A stretch of DNA of 44,893 nt from Thermoleophilaceae bacterium. Its GTDB lineage: Bacteria; Actinomycetota; Thermoleophilia; Solirubrobacterales; JACPNS01. The stretch is taken from the NCBI GenBank assembly GCA_016463365.1, contig JAEMRJ010000006.1:1-44893 (forward strand), in the 5' to 3' direction. Shown here one piece after another: positions 18,358 to 26,040 of this stretch (position 1 is its first letter; each line of letters begins with the position of its first letter). The notes under the pieces are model-generated. The model did not search any database, was not told the DNA's origin, and was given only the letters and a program-made list of their open reading frames with translations. A program made the translations under genes and the position numbers.

Positions 18358-20292
18358 CTAGGTGGCGTCAACCGGCGTCTTCGCGGACAGCCGGTCGGTG
18401 ATGCGCTTGACCACGGCCTCGGGTGTGAAGCCGACCTCTTCGTGCAGCAGTGCCGGGGCGCCGTGCGTCACAAAACGATCCGGCAGGCCGACCCGCAACA
18501 ACTGCACGGGAAGACCGTTGTCGGCCAGATGCTCGAGCACGCCGGCACCAAAGCCGCCCGCAAGCACGCCTTCTTCGAGCGTTACCAGCAGCGAGTGTTC
18601 TGCGGCGAGCTCGTTGATCAGTTCGGTGTCCAGCGGCTTGGCAAACCGAGCGTCCGCGACCGTCGCCGAAATACCGCGCTCGGCCAGGAGCTGCGCCGCG
18701 CCCTGCGCCAGGCCGACCCCGCTGCCGTAACCAAGCAGTGCGACAGAACCGTCGCCACGAGTCAGCACCTCGCCAACACCGATGTCGATCGACGTAGGTG
18801 TTGTCGGCAGCGGAACTCCGACGCCCGCCCCGCGCGGGTAACGGATGGCGACCGGGCCGTCGTCATGTACGAGCGCGGTGTGGAGCATGTCCACCAGGGC
18901 AGCCTCGTCGCGCGGAGCCATCATCACGATGTTCGGCAGCGGACGGAAGTACGCGATGTCAAAGGCGCCGTGATGCGTCGGTCCGTCGTCGCCGACCAAC
19001 CCGGCACGATCCATCGCAAACACGACATTCAGATTCTGGAGACAGACGTCATGGACGATCTGGTCGTAGCCGCGTTGCAGGAACGTCGAGTAGATGGCGG
19101 CCACGGGCTTGACTCCCTGCAGAGCAAGGCCAGCGGCAAAAAGCACGGCGTGCTGTTCGGCGATCCCGACATCGAAGTAGTGGTCCGGCAGCTCTTTCTG
19201 CATGATCGACAGACCCGTGCCGGAGTTCATCGCAGCGGTGATGCCGACAATGCGCGGATCCCGCCGCGTCTCGGCGACGATCGCCTCACCGAAGACCTTG
19301 GTGTACTGGGGTGGCGACGGCGTGCTCGGCGCGCCTCCGCTGATGCCGGCCGGCGCTGGCTTGCGGTCGGCGATGCCCATCGGCTTGACGGCGTGCCACT
19401 GCTCCATGCCCTCGAGCCCGCCCTCTTCGGCAGCGACAAATCCCTTGCCCTTGACTGTGGCGATGTGCACCACAACCGGGCGGTCGGCCTCCAGTGCCTC
19501 TTCGACGGCGGTGCGCAGCTCGGCCACATCGTGACCGTCGACAACGCCGATGTATGCAAAGTCCAGCTCCTCCCAGAAAAGGCCTGGCGCCCAGAAAGCC
19601 TTGACCGATTCCTTGAACGCCGGCCCGAAGCGCTCAAACGCGGCTCCGATACCGGCGGGCAGCTTGGTCAGTCCGCCCTCTGCCCGGTCGCGAGCCTTGT
19701 AGAGCTTCGGGTTCATCCGCACGCGGTTGAAATAGCGTGAAAGCGCACCGACGTTCGGTGAGATGCTCATGCCGTTGTCGTTCAGGATCACGACAATCGG
19801 CGTGCCCAGCCCGCCGGCGTTGTGGATCGCTTCGAAGGCGACGCCGCCGGTCATCGAGCCGTCGCCGATCACCGCGACGACTTTGCCGTCCTCGCCCTGA
19901 CCGAGGCGCATCGCCTCTTTCAGGCCGACTGCGTAGGAGATCGAAGTGGACGCGTGGCCGGCGCCCATGATGTCGTGCTCGGACTCGAACGTCGCGCAGA
20001 ACGGAGCGAGACCGCCGTACTTGCGGATCGTCGAGAGATCATCACGACGACCGGTCAGCATCTTGTGCGGATATGACTGGTGGCCGACGTCCCAGAGGAT
20101 CTTGTCCTTTGGTGAGTCAAGCAAGGAGTGCAGGACAACCGAGAGTTCGCAGACGCCGAGGTTCGCGCCGAAGTGACCGCCGATTTCGCCGACCGTGTCA
20201 ATCAGCTCTTCACGAACTTCCTGGGCGATCTGCTGGAGCTGTTCGTCGCCGAGACCGCTCAGGTCATCGGGTCCGGCGATGCCGGGAAGCAG
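18358..20292 (-). CDS. dxs: 1-deoxy-D-xylulose-5-phosphate synthase, non-canonical start
   Basis: DXS condenses pyruvate and glyceraldehyde 3-phosphate with thiamine diphosphate, the first step of the MEP isoprenoid pathway. Visible are the GGHFGANLG segment with the essential His, WDVGHQSYPHKMLTGR, the ThDP motif GDGSMTGGVAFEA...NDNGMSIS, the transketolase Pyr domain (DVGIAEQHAVLFAAGLA) and the C-terminal domain. The first ATG/GTG/TTG in frame is a TTG at 20124, which lies after the catalytic His and would delete the conserved N-terminus. Upstream codons match family sequence (LLPGIAGPDDL), and the frame is open until a TGA just inside the ispA end. The true start is therefore probably non-canonical: CTG at 20292 fits best by alignment, and ATC at 20328 (after an AGG) is another option. 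It follows ispA by about 40 bases. Confidence 0.88.
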   Translation of the reverse strand: MLPGIAGPDDLSGLGDEQLQQIAQEVREELIDTVGEIGGHFGANLGVCELSVVLHSLLDSPKDKILWDVGHQSYPHKMLTGRRDDLSTIRKYGGLAPFCATFESEHDIMGAGHASTSISYAVGLKEAMRLGQGEDGKVVAVIGDGSMTGGVAFEAIHNAGGLGTPIVVILNDNGMSISPNVGALSRYFNRVRMNPKLYKARDRAEGGLTKLPAGIGAAFERFGPAFKESVKAFWAPGLFWEELDFAYIGVVDGHDVAELRTAVEEALEADRPVVVHIATVKGKGFVAAEEGGLEGMEQWHAVKPMGIADRKPAPAGISGGAPSTPSPPQYTKVFGEAIVAETRRDPRIVGITAAMNSGTGLSIMQKELPDHYFDVGIAEQHAVLFAAGLALQGVKPVAAIYSTFLQRGYDQIVHDVCLQNLNVVFAMDRAGLVGDDGPTHHGAFDIAYFRPLPNIVMMAPRDEAALVDMLHTALVHDDGPVAIRYPRGAGVGVPLPTTPTSIDIGVGEVLTRGDGSVALLGYGSGVGLAQGAAQLLAERGISATVADARFAKPLDTELINELAAEHSLLVTLEEGVLAGGFGAGVLEHLADNGLPVQLLRVGLPDRFVTHGAPALLHEEVGFTPEAVVKRITDRLSAKTPVDAT

Positions 20293-20333
20293 CGGGCTCG
20301 AACTCAGTTCTTTGTCTTTCTTGGGGATGGCTT

Positions 20334-21218
20334 CTACCTGTCTCGACCGTAGATGTAGGCGCTTACCGCCTGCAGGTCACCCGCGTCGCCGCGGAAGTCG
20401 ACCGACTCGAGCAGCTCGCGCACACGGGCGTAGCTCTGGTCGGCCAGCTTTCGCGCTCCGTCGAGACCGAACGCGCTGACGTACGTTGCCTTTCCGTGTC
20501 GCTCGTCACTTCCGCTCGGCTTGCCGAGTTCGGCGTCCGAGCCGGTGACATCGAGAATATCGTCGATGATCTGAAAAAGCACCCCTAACTCTCCGGCGAA
20601 ATCGCCGAGTTGTTCGACCTGACTCGTGGGCGTGCCAAGAACGATCGCCGCGCCGCGCACTGAGGCGCGGATCAGGCGACCGGTCTTCAGCTCATGCATC
20701 AGCTTCAGCTCCTGGGCACCTTCGACCTGCTCGTCGATGTCGATGAACTGACCGCCGACCATGCCGGCGGCGCCGATCGCCGAAAGCAGCTCGTCCATGG
20801 CGCCCACCACATGCATCGGATCGCCGCCCTGATCTGCGGTGATCAGACGCAGCGCTTCGGCAAAAAGCGCGTCGCCGGCGAGGATCGCGACGTTCTCGCC
20901 GTAGGCGACGTGACACGTGGGCTTGCCGCGCCGCAGGTCATCGTCGTCCATCGCGGGAAGGTCGTCGTGGATCAGTGAATACGTGTGGATCAGTTCGAGC
21001 GCAGCCGCGTACGGCATGACGACGGAAGGATCGTGACCCAGTGCATGCGCGGTGCTGAGCGCCAGTACCGGACGAACGCGCTTGCCCCCGGCGAGCAGCG
21101 AGTAGCGCATCGCTTCGACGAGGCGGTCGATCTGCGGTACCGCTTCAAAGTCGATTTTCTCCAGGTAGGCGTCGACCGCCAGGCGTTTGGCGTCCGGAAA
21201 CGCCGGGGCGGCGTTCAC
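20334..21218 (-). CDS. ispA: Short/medium-chain trans-prenyl diphosphate synthase (IspA-type)
   Basis: The 294-residue enzyme elongates allylic diphosphates with isopentenyl diphosphate to farnesyl or geranylgeranyl diphosphate. The first Asp-rich motif is in LIHDDLPAMDDDDLRRG (about 87-103) with the two extra residues typical of bacterial FPP/GGPP synthases; the second is FQIIDDILDVTG. GGKRVRP and GQFIDI are also conserved. Start is GTG at 21218, overlapping the stop of the xseB-like gene (GTGA). It is upstream of dxs in one operon, so IPP use and MEP entry are co-expressed. Product length cannot be settled from sequence. Confidence 0.93.
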   Translation of the reverse strand: MNAAPAFPDAKRLAVDAYLEKIDFEAVPQIDRLVEAMRYSLLAGGKRVRPVLALSTAHALGHDPSVVMPYAAALELIHTYSLIHDDLPAMDDDDLRRGKPTCHVAYGENVAILAGDALFAEALRLITADQGGDPMHVVGAMDELLSAIGAAGMVGGQFIDIDEQVEGAQELKLMHELKTGRLIRASVRGAAIVLGTPTSQVEQLGDFAGELGVLFQIIDDILDVTGSDAELGKPSGSDERHGKATYVSAFGLDGARKLADQSYARVRELLESVDFRGDAGDLQAVSAYIYGRDR

Positions 21219-21403
21219 CGGGAGACCGACTCCAGCGTCGACGCCGCGCGACTTGCCAGCTCGGTCAGCTCGCGCAGCCGCGTCTCCAGGGCGCCGGCAT
21301 CAAACTCGCCTTCGCGCAAGGTGGAGACTTTCTCCTTGAGCTCGACAATCAGACCGTCAAGCTCGTCGAGCGTCGCTTGTGTTTTGGGATCGCGTTCAGT
21401 CAT
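21215..21403 (-). CDS. xseB: XseB-like small protein (putative exonuclease VII small subunit)
   Basis: A 62-residue, largely helical acidic protein (LDELDGLIVELKEKVSTLREGEF...LETRLRELTELASRAASTLE). Length, heptad-like pattern and position between nusB and the prenyl synthase match XseB, which pairs with XseA to degrade single-stranded DNA. In many bacteria the order is nusB-xseA-xseB-ispA-dxs. Here no xseA is next to it, and the match to XseB itself is weak, so it could be an unrelated helical protein. ATG 21403 overlaps the end of nusB by 8 bases, and the stop overlaps ispA by 4. Confidence 0.62.
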   Translation of the reverse strand: MTERDPKTQATLDELDGLIVELKEKVSTLREGEFDAGALETRLRELTELASRAASTLESVSR

Positions 21404-21788
21404 TCGCCTGCACCGCGGGAAGCTCCCGCAGGACCGAACCGAGAATACCGTTCACGAACTTCGGGGCGTCGGCAGAGCAGTAACGCTTGGCGAGCTCTAC
21501 GGCCTCGTCCATCACCACCTCGCGCGGCACGTCCCCGGCGTTCAGCTCGTGCACCGCGACCCGCATGATGTTGCGCTCGAGCGGCGCAACGCGCGAGAGC
21601 GTCCAGCCCTCTTTCACGAAGCGTTCAAGGGTCGCGTCGATCGCGTCGCGCTCGTCGAGCGTTTCAACGGCGAGCGATCGGGCAAACTCTGAGGTGTCGG
21701 TCTCGAAGACATCTTCAAGCGCGCGTCCGGTCAGATCGTGCTGGTAGAGCGCGAAAACCGCCTGCTTGCGCTGATCAGAACGTTTCAA
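21396..21788 (-). CDS. nusB: Transcription antitermination factor NusB
   Basis: A 130-residue all-helical RNA-binding protein that, with NusE (S10), binds boxA in rRNA leaders for antitermination. Family features are the N-terminal RSDQRKQAVFALYQHD helix, the PLERNIMRVAVHEL segment and the C-terminal VMDEAVELAKRYCSADAPKFVNGILG. The start is TTG at 21788, only 3 bases after the efp stop, without a strong ribosome site, suggesting coupling to efp. The efp-nusB pair is conserved in actinobacteria. Confidence 0.94.
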   Translation of the reverse strand: MKRSDQRKQAVFALYQHDLTGRALEDVFETDTSEFARSLAVETLDERDAIDATLERFVKEGWTLSRVAPLERNIMRVAVHELNAGDVPREVVMDEAVELAKRYCSADAPKFVNGILGSVLRELPAVQAND

Positions 21789-21791
21789 GGA

Positions 21792-22352
21792 CTAGCCGCG
21801 TGACATGTAGTCGCCGCTGCGCGTGTCGACCTTGACCACGTCACCGGTGTTGAGGAAAAGCGGCACGTTGACGGTCTTGCCGGTCTCGAGCGTCGCGGGC
21901 TTGTTGCCGCCTCCGCTCACGGTGTCGCCACGCACGCCGGGCTCGGTCTCGGTGATCTCCAGCACGACAGATGCGGGCAGCTGGATGTCTGAGAACTCGC
22001 CGTCGATGTAGAGCGCCTCGACCTCTGAGTTGGGCTTCACAAATCCCAGCGGCTCGGCGAGCGTCTCGAACGGAGCCGAGAGCTGGTCGAAGCTTTCGTT
22101 GTCCATGAAGTGCGCGTCCTGGCCGTCGCTGTAGAGGAACTGCAGCTTTTTCACTTCGGTCCGCACGGAGCGGAACTTCTCGCCGGCGCGGAAGGTCTTG
22201 TCGATCACGTTTCCGTCGCTCACGCGGCGCAGCTTGGTGCGCACGAAAGCGCCGCCCTTGCCCGGTTTCACATGCTGGAACTCGACGATCTTGAAAACGG
22301 TGCCGTCCACATCGATGTGGTTGCCGTTCTTGAACTGGTTGGTTGAAATCAT
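21792..22352 (-). CDS. efp: Elongation factor P
   Basis: The 186-residue tRNA-shaped factor rescues ribosomes stalled at polyproline. The three OB-like domains are apparent: the N-terminal KOW-like domain with the loop HVKPGKGGAFVRTKLR (the Lys in PGKGGA is the tip residue modified in some bacteria), then domain II with the EVEALYIDGEF segment, and domain III ending VDTRSGDYMSR. Start ATG 22352 is about 30 bases after the small membrane protein gene. No efp modification genes are visible in the window. Confidence 0.97.
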   Translation of the reverse strand: MISTNQFKNGNHIDVDGTVFKIVEFQHVKPGKGGAFVRTKLRRVSDGNVIDKTFRAGEKFRSVRTEVKKLQFLYSDGQDAHFMDNESFDQLSAPFETLAEPLGFVKPNSEVEALYIDGEFSDIQLPASVVLEITETEPGVRGDTVSGGGNKPATLETGKTVNVPLFLNTGDVVKVDTRSGDYMSRG

Positions 22353-22382
22353 GCCTTGAAGGCTAGATGGTCTCGCATGGGC

Positions 22383-22565
22383 CTATTCGTCGGTGTACGG
22401 CACGTCTGCAGCGTCGAGGGTCTCCCCTGCTTCACGCGCGCGCTTGTCGTTGCGGCGCTGCCAGAGGATGCCGGCCCCGAGGATCACGACCGGCAACAGG
22501 TAGAGCAGGTTGGCAAGCCAATGGCCGGCGTGGGCGAACGGGATTTCTGTCAGCAGAAGGCTCAT
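22383..22565 (-). CDS. Small single-pass membrane protein
   Basis: A 60-residue protein with one hydrophobic helix (about 14-33, HWLANLLYLLPVVILGAGILW) followed by a basic QRRNDKRAR stretch and an acidic tail. Its ATG overlaps the stop of the upstream polytopic protein (ATGA), so it is translated with it. It has no recognised family. Topology by the positive-inside rule puts the tail in the cytoplasm. Likely an accessory subunit of the adjacent membrane protein; this is inference from coupling only. Confidence 0.7.
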   Translation of the reverse strand: MSLLLTEIPFAHAGHWLANLLYLLPVVILGAGILWQRRNDKRAREAGETLDAADVPYTDE

Positions 22566-23875
22566 GACGGTGACTGCGAAAGTAGCCAGAGGCCCAGGCA
22601 CGTGAAGCCGACCATCACCACGAGCATCCACATCTGCGACTGCGCGGCGGCGCGCGCCCTGCCCCAGACAGCGATCGCCTTGTCGTGCGCGACGATCAGC
22701 CCGGCGATGTGGCCGCTGAGCAGTGCGAGCACCTGCACCCACCAGATCACTTTGCCCGAGACAAAGTAGTCAACCGGCGGCGCGCCGGAATTGCCCATCG
22801 GGTGCGCGATCACGTGCGGCAGCGCCTGCCCGACGAAGATCATGAACGAGAAGTAATGCGCAAGCAGATACCCGAGCGCGATCGGGACGAGCGACGGCGC
22901 GAACATCATCGACAACTCGCGCGGCGTCTTTTCGATGTGACTGGACTCCATGCCGGCAACGCCGAGGCGATAGAAGCCGGCGACGAGTGCGATCGAGGCC
23001 AGCAGCCCGAGCGTCGCGACCAACACCGACGGGTCTGCACCGGCGATCGTCTGCCAGAGCCCGCCCCGTTCGGCACCGTCAAAGACTGTGATTCCGATCG
23101 CCGTCGACACGAACGCCACAGTGCCGGCGAGCGGGGCGATGTCAGTTAGACCAGAGAGCGGCATCCGCACGCAGATCCGACCGTCGTCAACGGTCAGCGG
23201 CGAGATCCGACCGAAGAAGTCGAGGTAGACCCCGAATGCATCGCCGCGGTCGAGCCAGCGCTTTGCGCCGAACAGCGCCATGCCCAGGCACTGAAAGGCC
23301 GCATAGATCAGTGCGAGGGTCACAAGCACTGAAGGCTTGCGGCCGTCGTCGCCCCCGACGAGCTCGAGCCAGCCGAACATCGCCAGGCCGATTGCCGCCG
23401 GCCAGCGACCGACACGGTCGGGGTAGTCGAGGCGCGGCGGTGCGTGCCGGTGGTCCGGCCTGCGCCGCGACCGCAGCCAGGCGGCTGAAAGGCCAAGGGC
23501 GCGCCACGGGTTGAATGCCTTGAAAATGTTCCCGAAAACCGCCGAGATCAGCGGCAGCATCGTCCAGAAGAAGACGTAGACGAATGTCGGTACAACGTTC
23601 TGGTCGGCGTCCTGGTTGCCGGCGTAGCCGAAGTAGATCAGCGCGGCAAAAGCCGCGACGCCGACGGCGCCACAGATCGGCTCAAGGATGCGCGGAACCC
23701 TGAAGAGCGCGCGCAGGCGCGCGGTCTCCAGCCTCGGTTCGGTCCAGAGGGCGGCCAGGGCGAAGAACGAGACCGCAAGGACAAGCGCCGCGCCCCAGGC
23801 GAACAGCCAACCCGGGAGTGGCAGATCTGAGCGAACACCGAGCCCGTGGGCGAGCGGCAACGCTGTCAGGATCAC
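22562..23875 (-). CDS. Polytopic membrane protein, partner of cupredoxin-like protein
   Basis: A 437-residue integral membrane protein with around ten hydrophobic segments. Short polar stretches such as FGNIFKAFNPWRALGLSAAW and HVIAHPMGNSG are family-like. From memory it resembles actinobacterial proteins labelled fenitrothion hydrolase, a name that probably does not reflect function. The GTG at 23875 overlaps the stop of the cupredoxin-like gene (GTGA). His and Met residues are scattered through membrane segments, and the partner is cupredoxin-like, so a role in copper handling or electron transfer is possible but unproven. The trio interrupts the otherwise conserved pepQ-efp gene order. Confidence 0.72.
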   Translation of the reverse strand: MILTALPLAHGLGVRSDLPLPGWLFAWGAALVLAVSFFALAALWTEPRLETARLRALFRVPRILEPICGAVGVAAFAALIYFGYAGNQDADQNVVPTFVYVFFWTMLPLISAVFGNIFKAFNPWRALGLSAAWLRSRRRPDHRHAPPRLDYPDRVGRWPAAIGLAMFGWLELVGGDDGRKPSVLVTLALIYAAFQCLGMALFGAKRWLDRGDAFGVYLDFFGRISPLTVDDGRICVRMPLSGLTDIAPLAGTVAFVSTAIGITVFDGAERGGLWQTIAGADPSVLVATLGLLASIALVAGFYRLGVAGMESSHIEKTPRELSMMFAPSLVPIALGYLLAHYFSFMIFVGQALPHVIAHPMGNSGAPPVDYFVSGKVIWWVQVLALLSGHIAGLIVAHDKAIAVWGRARAAAQSQMWMLVVMVGFTCLGLWLLSQSPS

Positions 23876-24456
23876 GGATTGACCCGGAGCGTCCCGACGT
23901 CGACATGGCCCGACGGCGTGTGGAACTCGATCGGGAACTCACCGTCGATCTTCGCCTTGAACTTCACACGGACGATCCGACCCGGTTTCAGGGCCACAGA
24001 CTTGTCGTACCCGTGTACATGCATCTCGCCGCTCGACTCTGACACCGCTCTGATCACCACAGTTTCGCCCTTGTCCACTGTGACCGTCCGGACCTTGGTC
24101 GCAGAAAGCACCGGCGAAACCGCGCCGGTCTGCGCCTTGGCTCCACCGCTCGAATCCTCGTCGACGTCGGACGGACTCGCGCCGCCGCTGTCCTCGCCCG
24201 AATCGCTCGGACTGGCGCCGCCGCTGTTGTCGTCACCGCTGTCCGGGCTGCCCCCGTTGTCGGTGCCGGTCGCGCCGGTCTGCTGCGTGGGGGTGGCGGT
24301 GTCGGTGGCGCCCGACGCCCCGGTTGCTGCGGTTGCCGGTTCTGACGGTTGCTGAACGGCGTCCGTCTGGTCGTTGCCGGTGCCGATCACCACCGCCGCC
24401 ACGATGATGATCACAGCGCCGACCAACGCCAACGCCCAGCGCGTGTTCTTGCTCAA
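23872..24456 (-). CDS. Membrane-anchored cupredoxin-like protein
   Basis: A 194-residue protein with an N-terminal membrane anchor or signal (about 7-26), a long low-complexity linker of Gly, Ser, Asp and Thr (about 35-105, including GASGATDTATP), and a C-terminal beta-sandwich of about 80 residues. The latter shows KGETVVIRAVSESSGEMHVHGYDKS and FPIEFHTPSGHVDVGTLRV, with His and Met positions reminiscent of type 1 copper sites, but no canonical Cys ligand. Start is TTG at 24456 with AGGAG upstream, since no ATG fits. It is the first gene of a three-gene set with 4-base overlaps. Confidence 0.78.
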   Translation of the reverse strand: MSKNTRWALALVGAVIIIVAAVVIGTGNDQTDAVQQPSEPATAATGASGATDTATPTQQTGATGTDNGGSPDSGDDNSGGASPSDSGEDSGGASPSDVDEDSSGGAKAQTGAVSPVLSATKVRTVTVDKGETVVIRAVSESSGEMHVHGYDKSVALKPGRIVRVKFKAKIDGEFPIEFHTPSGHVDVGTLRVNP

Positions 24457-24493
24457 GTTGTTCTGCTCCTGATGAGTGGGGTGGCTCTGAACT

Positions 24494-24511
24494 TTACATC
24501 GTTTGGTGTAA
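24494..24511. other. Short inverted repeat in the pepQ-cupredoxin gap
   Basis: TTACA (24494-24498) and TGTAA (24507-24511) flank 8 bases, 38 bases upstream of the cupredoxin-like TTG. It could be an operator for the trio or a chance match. Confidence 0.22.
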
Positions 24512-24514
24512 GCA

Positions 24515-25591
24515 TCAGCCGACCGTCACGAGTTCCTTTGCGAACGGCGTGAGTACGCGCGGCCCGTCTTCGGCGACCACCACGAGGTCCTCGATGCGGA
24601 CTCCGAACTCGCCCTCCACGTAGACGCCCGGCTCGACGGTGACCACGTTTCCGGCCACCAGCGTCCCATCAGATCTGCTGGAGAGTGTCGGCAGTTCGTG
24701 CACCTCAATGCCCACTCCGTGGCCAAGGCTGTGTCCGAACTTCTCGCCCAGGCCCCCCGCGCTGATCACATCACGAGCCACCGCGTCGACGGCCTTGCAC
24801 TCTGCGCCCACCACGACAGCGGCGAGCGCCTGCTGTTGCGCCTCGAGCACGAGCTCGTATGCAGCGCGGGCCGCGTCCGGGATCGGGCCCGTTGCGAAGG
24901 TCCGCGTGCAGTCCGAGCAGTACCCCCCGTTCACCACGCCAAGGTCGAGCACGACGAGCTGTCCGGCCTCGATCAGGACATCGCGCGGTTCAGCGTGCGG
25001 TAGGGCCCCGTGCGGGCCGGCCGCGACGATCGAAGGAAAGGAGATCCCGCTCGCGCCTCCTGCTCGTGCCAGCTCTTCGACACGCCAGGCGATGTCGCGC
25101 TCGGTGCGACCGATCAGGCCTTCCTCGGCCAGCGAGACGTAGATTGAGTCGCCGATCATCGCGGCGCGCGCGATTGCGTCGATCTCGTGATCGTCCTTGA
25201 CTGCGCGGATCGCCTCGACCGCGCCGGCAGCGGGTACAAGCTCGACTGAGTCCGGCAGCTCGGCGATGAGGGCCTCATACGACTTGACGCGCATGTCTGC
25301 TTCGTCGAACCCGATGCGCACGGCAGGATCGAGCGCCTCGACGATGCGCTTGCGTGGCTCGGACCCGGCGTCGACGATCTCAAAGTACTCAGCCTGCTCG
25401 GCGGCCTGCACCGTGTAACGAAAGTCGGTCAGCAGGATCGCCCGCTCGGCGTCGATCGCCAACGTGCCGTTGGTTCCGCTGAACCCGGAGAGATAGCGGA
25501 CGTTGTGCAGACCGGTGACCAGCAGGGCATCGAGCTCGCGCTCGATCATCGCGGCCCGCAGTCGTCTGATCCGCGCAGGCTCGGCGCTCAC
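24515..25591 (-). CDS. pepQ: Xaa-Pro dipeptidase/aminopeptidase (M24 family)
   Basis: A 358-residue metallopeptidase of the pita-bread fold, which removes N-terminal residues ahead of proline or splits Xaa-Pro dipeptides. The N-terminal creatinase-like domain (LLVTGLHNVRYLSGFSGTNG) precedes the catalytic domain, with metal ligands in LDLGVVNGGYCSDCTRTF (two Asp), GHGVGIEVHE (His), VEPGVY (Glu) and RIEDLV (Glu). Start GTG 25591 overlaps aroQ by 4 bases. In actinobacteria pepQ follows aroQ and precedes efp, which this layout keeps apart from the inserted trio. Confidence 0.95.
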   Translation of the reverse strand: MSAEPARIRRLRAAMIERELDALLVTGLHNVRYLSGFSGTNGTLAIDAERAILLTDFRYTVQAAEQAEYFEIVDAGSEPRKRIVEALDPAVRIGFDEADMRVKSYEALIAELPDSVELVPAAGAVEAIRAVKDDHEIDAIARAAMIGDSIYVSLAEEGLIGRTERDIAWRVEELARAGGASGISFPSIVAAGPHGALPHAEPRDVLIEAGQLVVLDLGVVNGGYCSDCTRTFATGPIPDAARAAYELVLEAQQQALAAVVVGAECKAVDAVARDVISAGGLGEKFGHSLGHGVGIEVHELPTLSSRSDGTLVAGNVVTVEPGVYVEGEFGVRIEDLVVVAEDGPRVLTPFAKELVTVG

Positions 25592-26040
25592 GCGCCGCCG
25601 TCCTGCTCGAGGCGCAGGGCCAGCACCTCGAGCGCCTCCCGGTAGCCGTCGACCCCCTTGCCGGAGATCGTCGCAAAGCAGAGCTCGCGGATCACCGACA
25701 GCTGGCGCCAGTCCTCTCGGGTCGCAATGTCAGAAAGATGCACCTCTACCGCAGGCAGGCCGGATATTTCGAGGGCGTCGCGGATCGCCCAGCTGTAGTG
25801 GGTCCAGGCACCGGGATTGAGGATCAGTCCGTCGTCCATCTCGCGCGCGCGGTGAAGGCGTTCGACAAATTCAGTCTCGCTGTTGGTCTGGAAGGTCGAG
25901 ATCTCGAGCCCGAGCTCTTCGGCGAAGCCGTCGAGCTTGAACTCGAGTTCGTCGAGCGTGAGGGTGCCGTAGTGCTGGGCCGGGCGCGCGCCGAGCATGT
26001 CCAGGTTGACGCCGTGGAGAACTTCGATCCGATGCCTCAT
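25588..26040 (-). CDS. aroQ: Type II 3-dehydroquinate dehydratase
   Basis: The 150-residue dodecameric-family enzyme converts 3-dehydroquinate to 3-dehydroshikimate. The motif HGVNLDMLG replaces the usual GPNLNLLG but keeps the Asn and Leu; the catalytic Tyr is in HYGTL, QTNSE and LNPGAWTHYSWAIRDAL form the substrate site, and VHLSDIATREDWRQLS and ISGKGVDGY follow. The ATG at 26040 overlaps the aroKB stop (ATGA). Third gene of the aroC-aroKB-aroQ-pepQ operon, where the order of genes matches several successive pathway steps. Confidence 0.95.
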   Translation of the reverse strand: MRHRIEVLHGVNLDMLGARPAQHYGTLTLDELEFKLDGFAEELGLEISTFQTNSETEFVERLHRAREMDDGLILNPGAWTHYSWAIRDALEISGLPAVEVHLSDIATREDWRQLSVIRELCFATISGKGVDGYREALEVLALRLEQDGGA

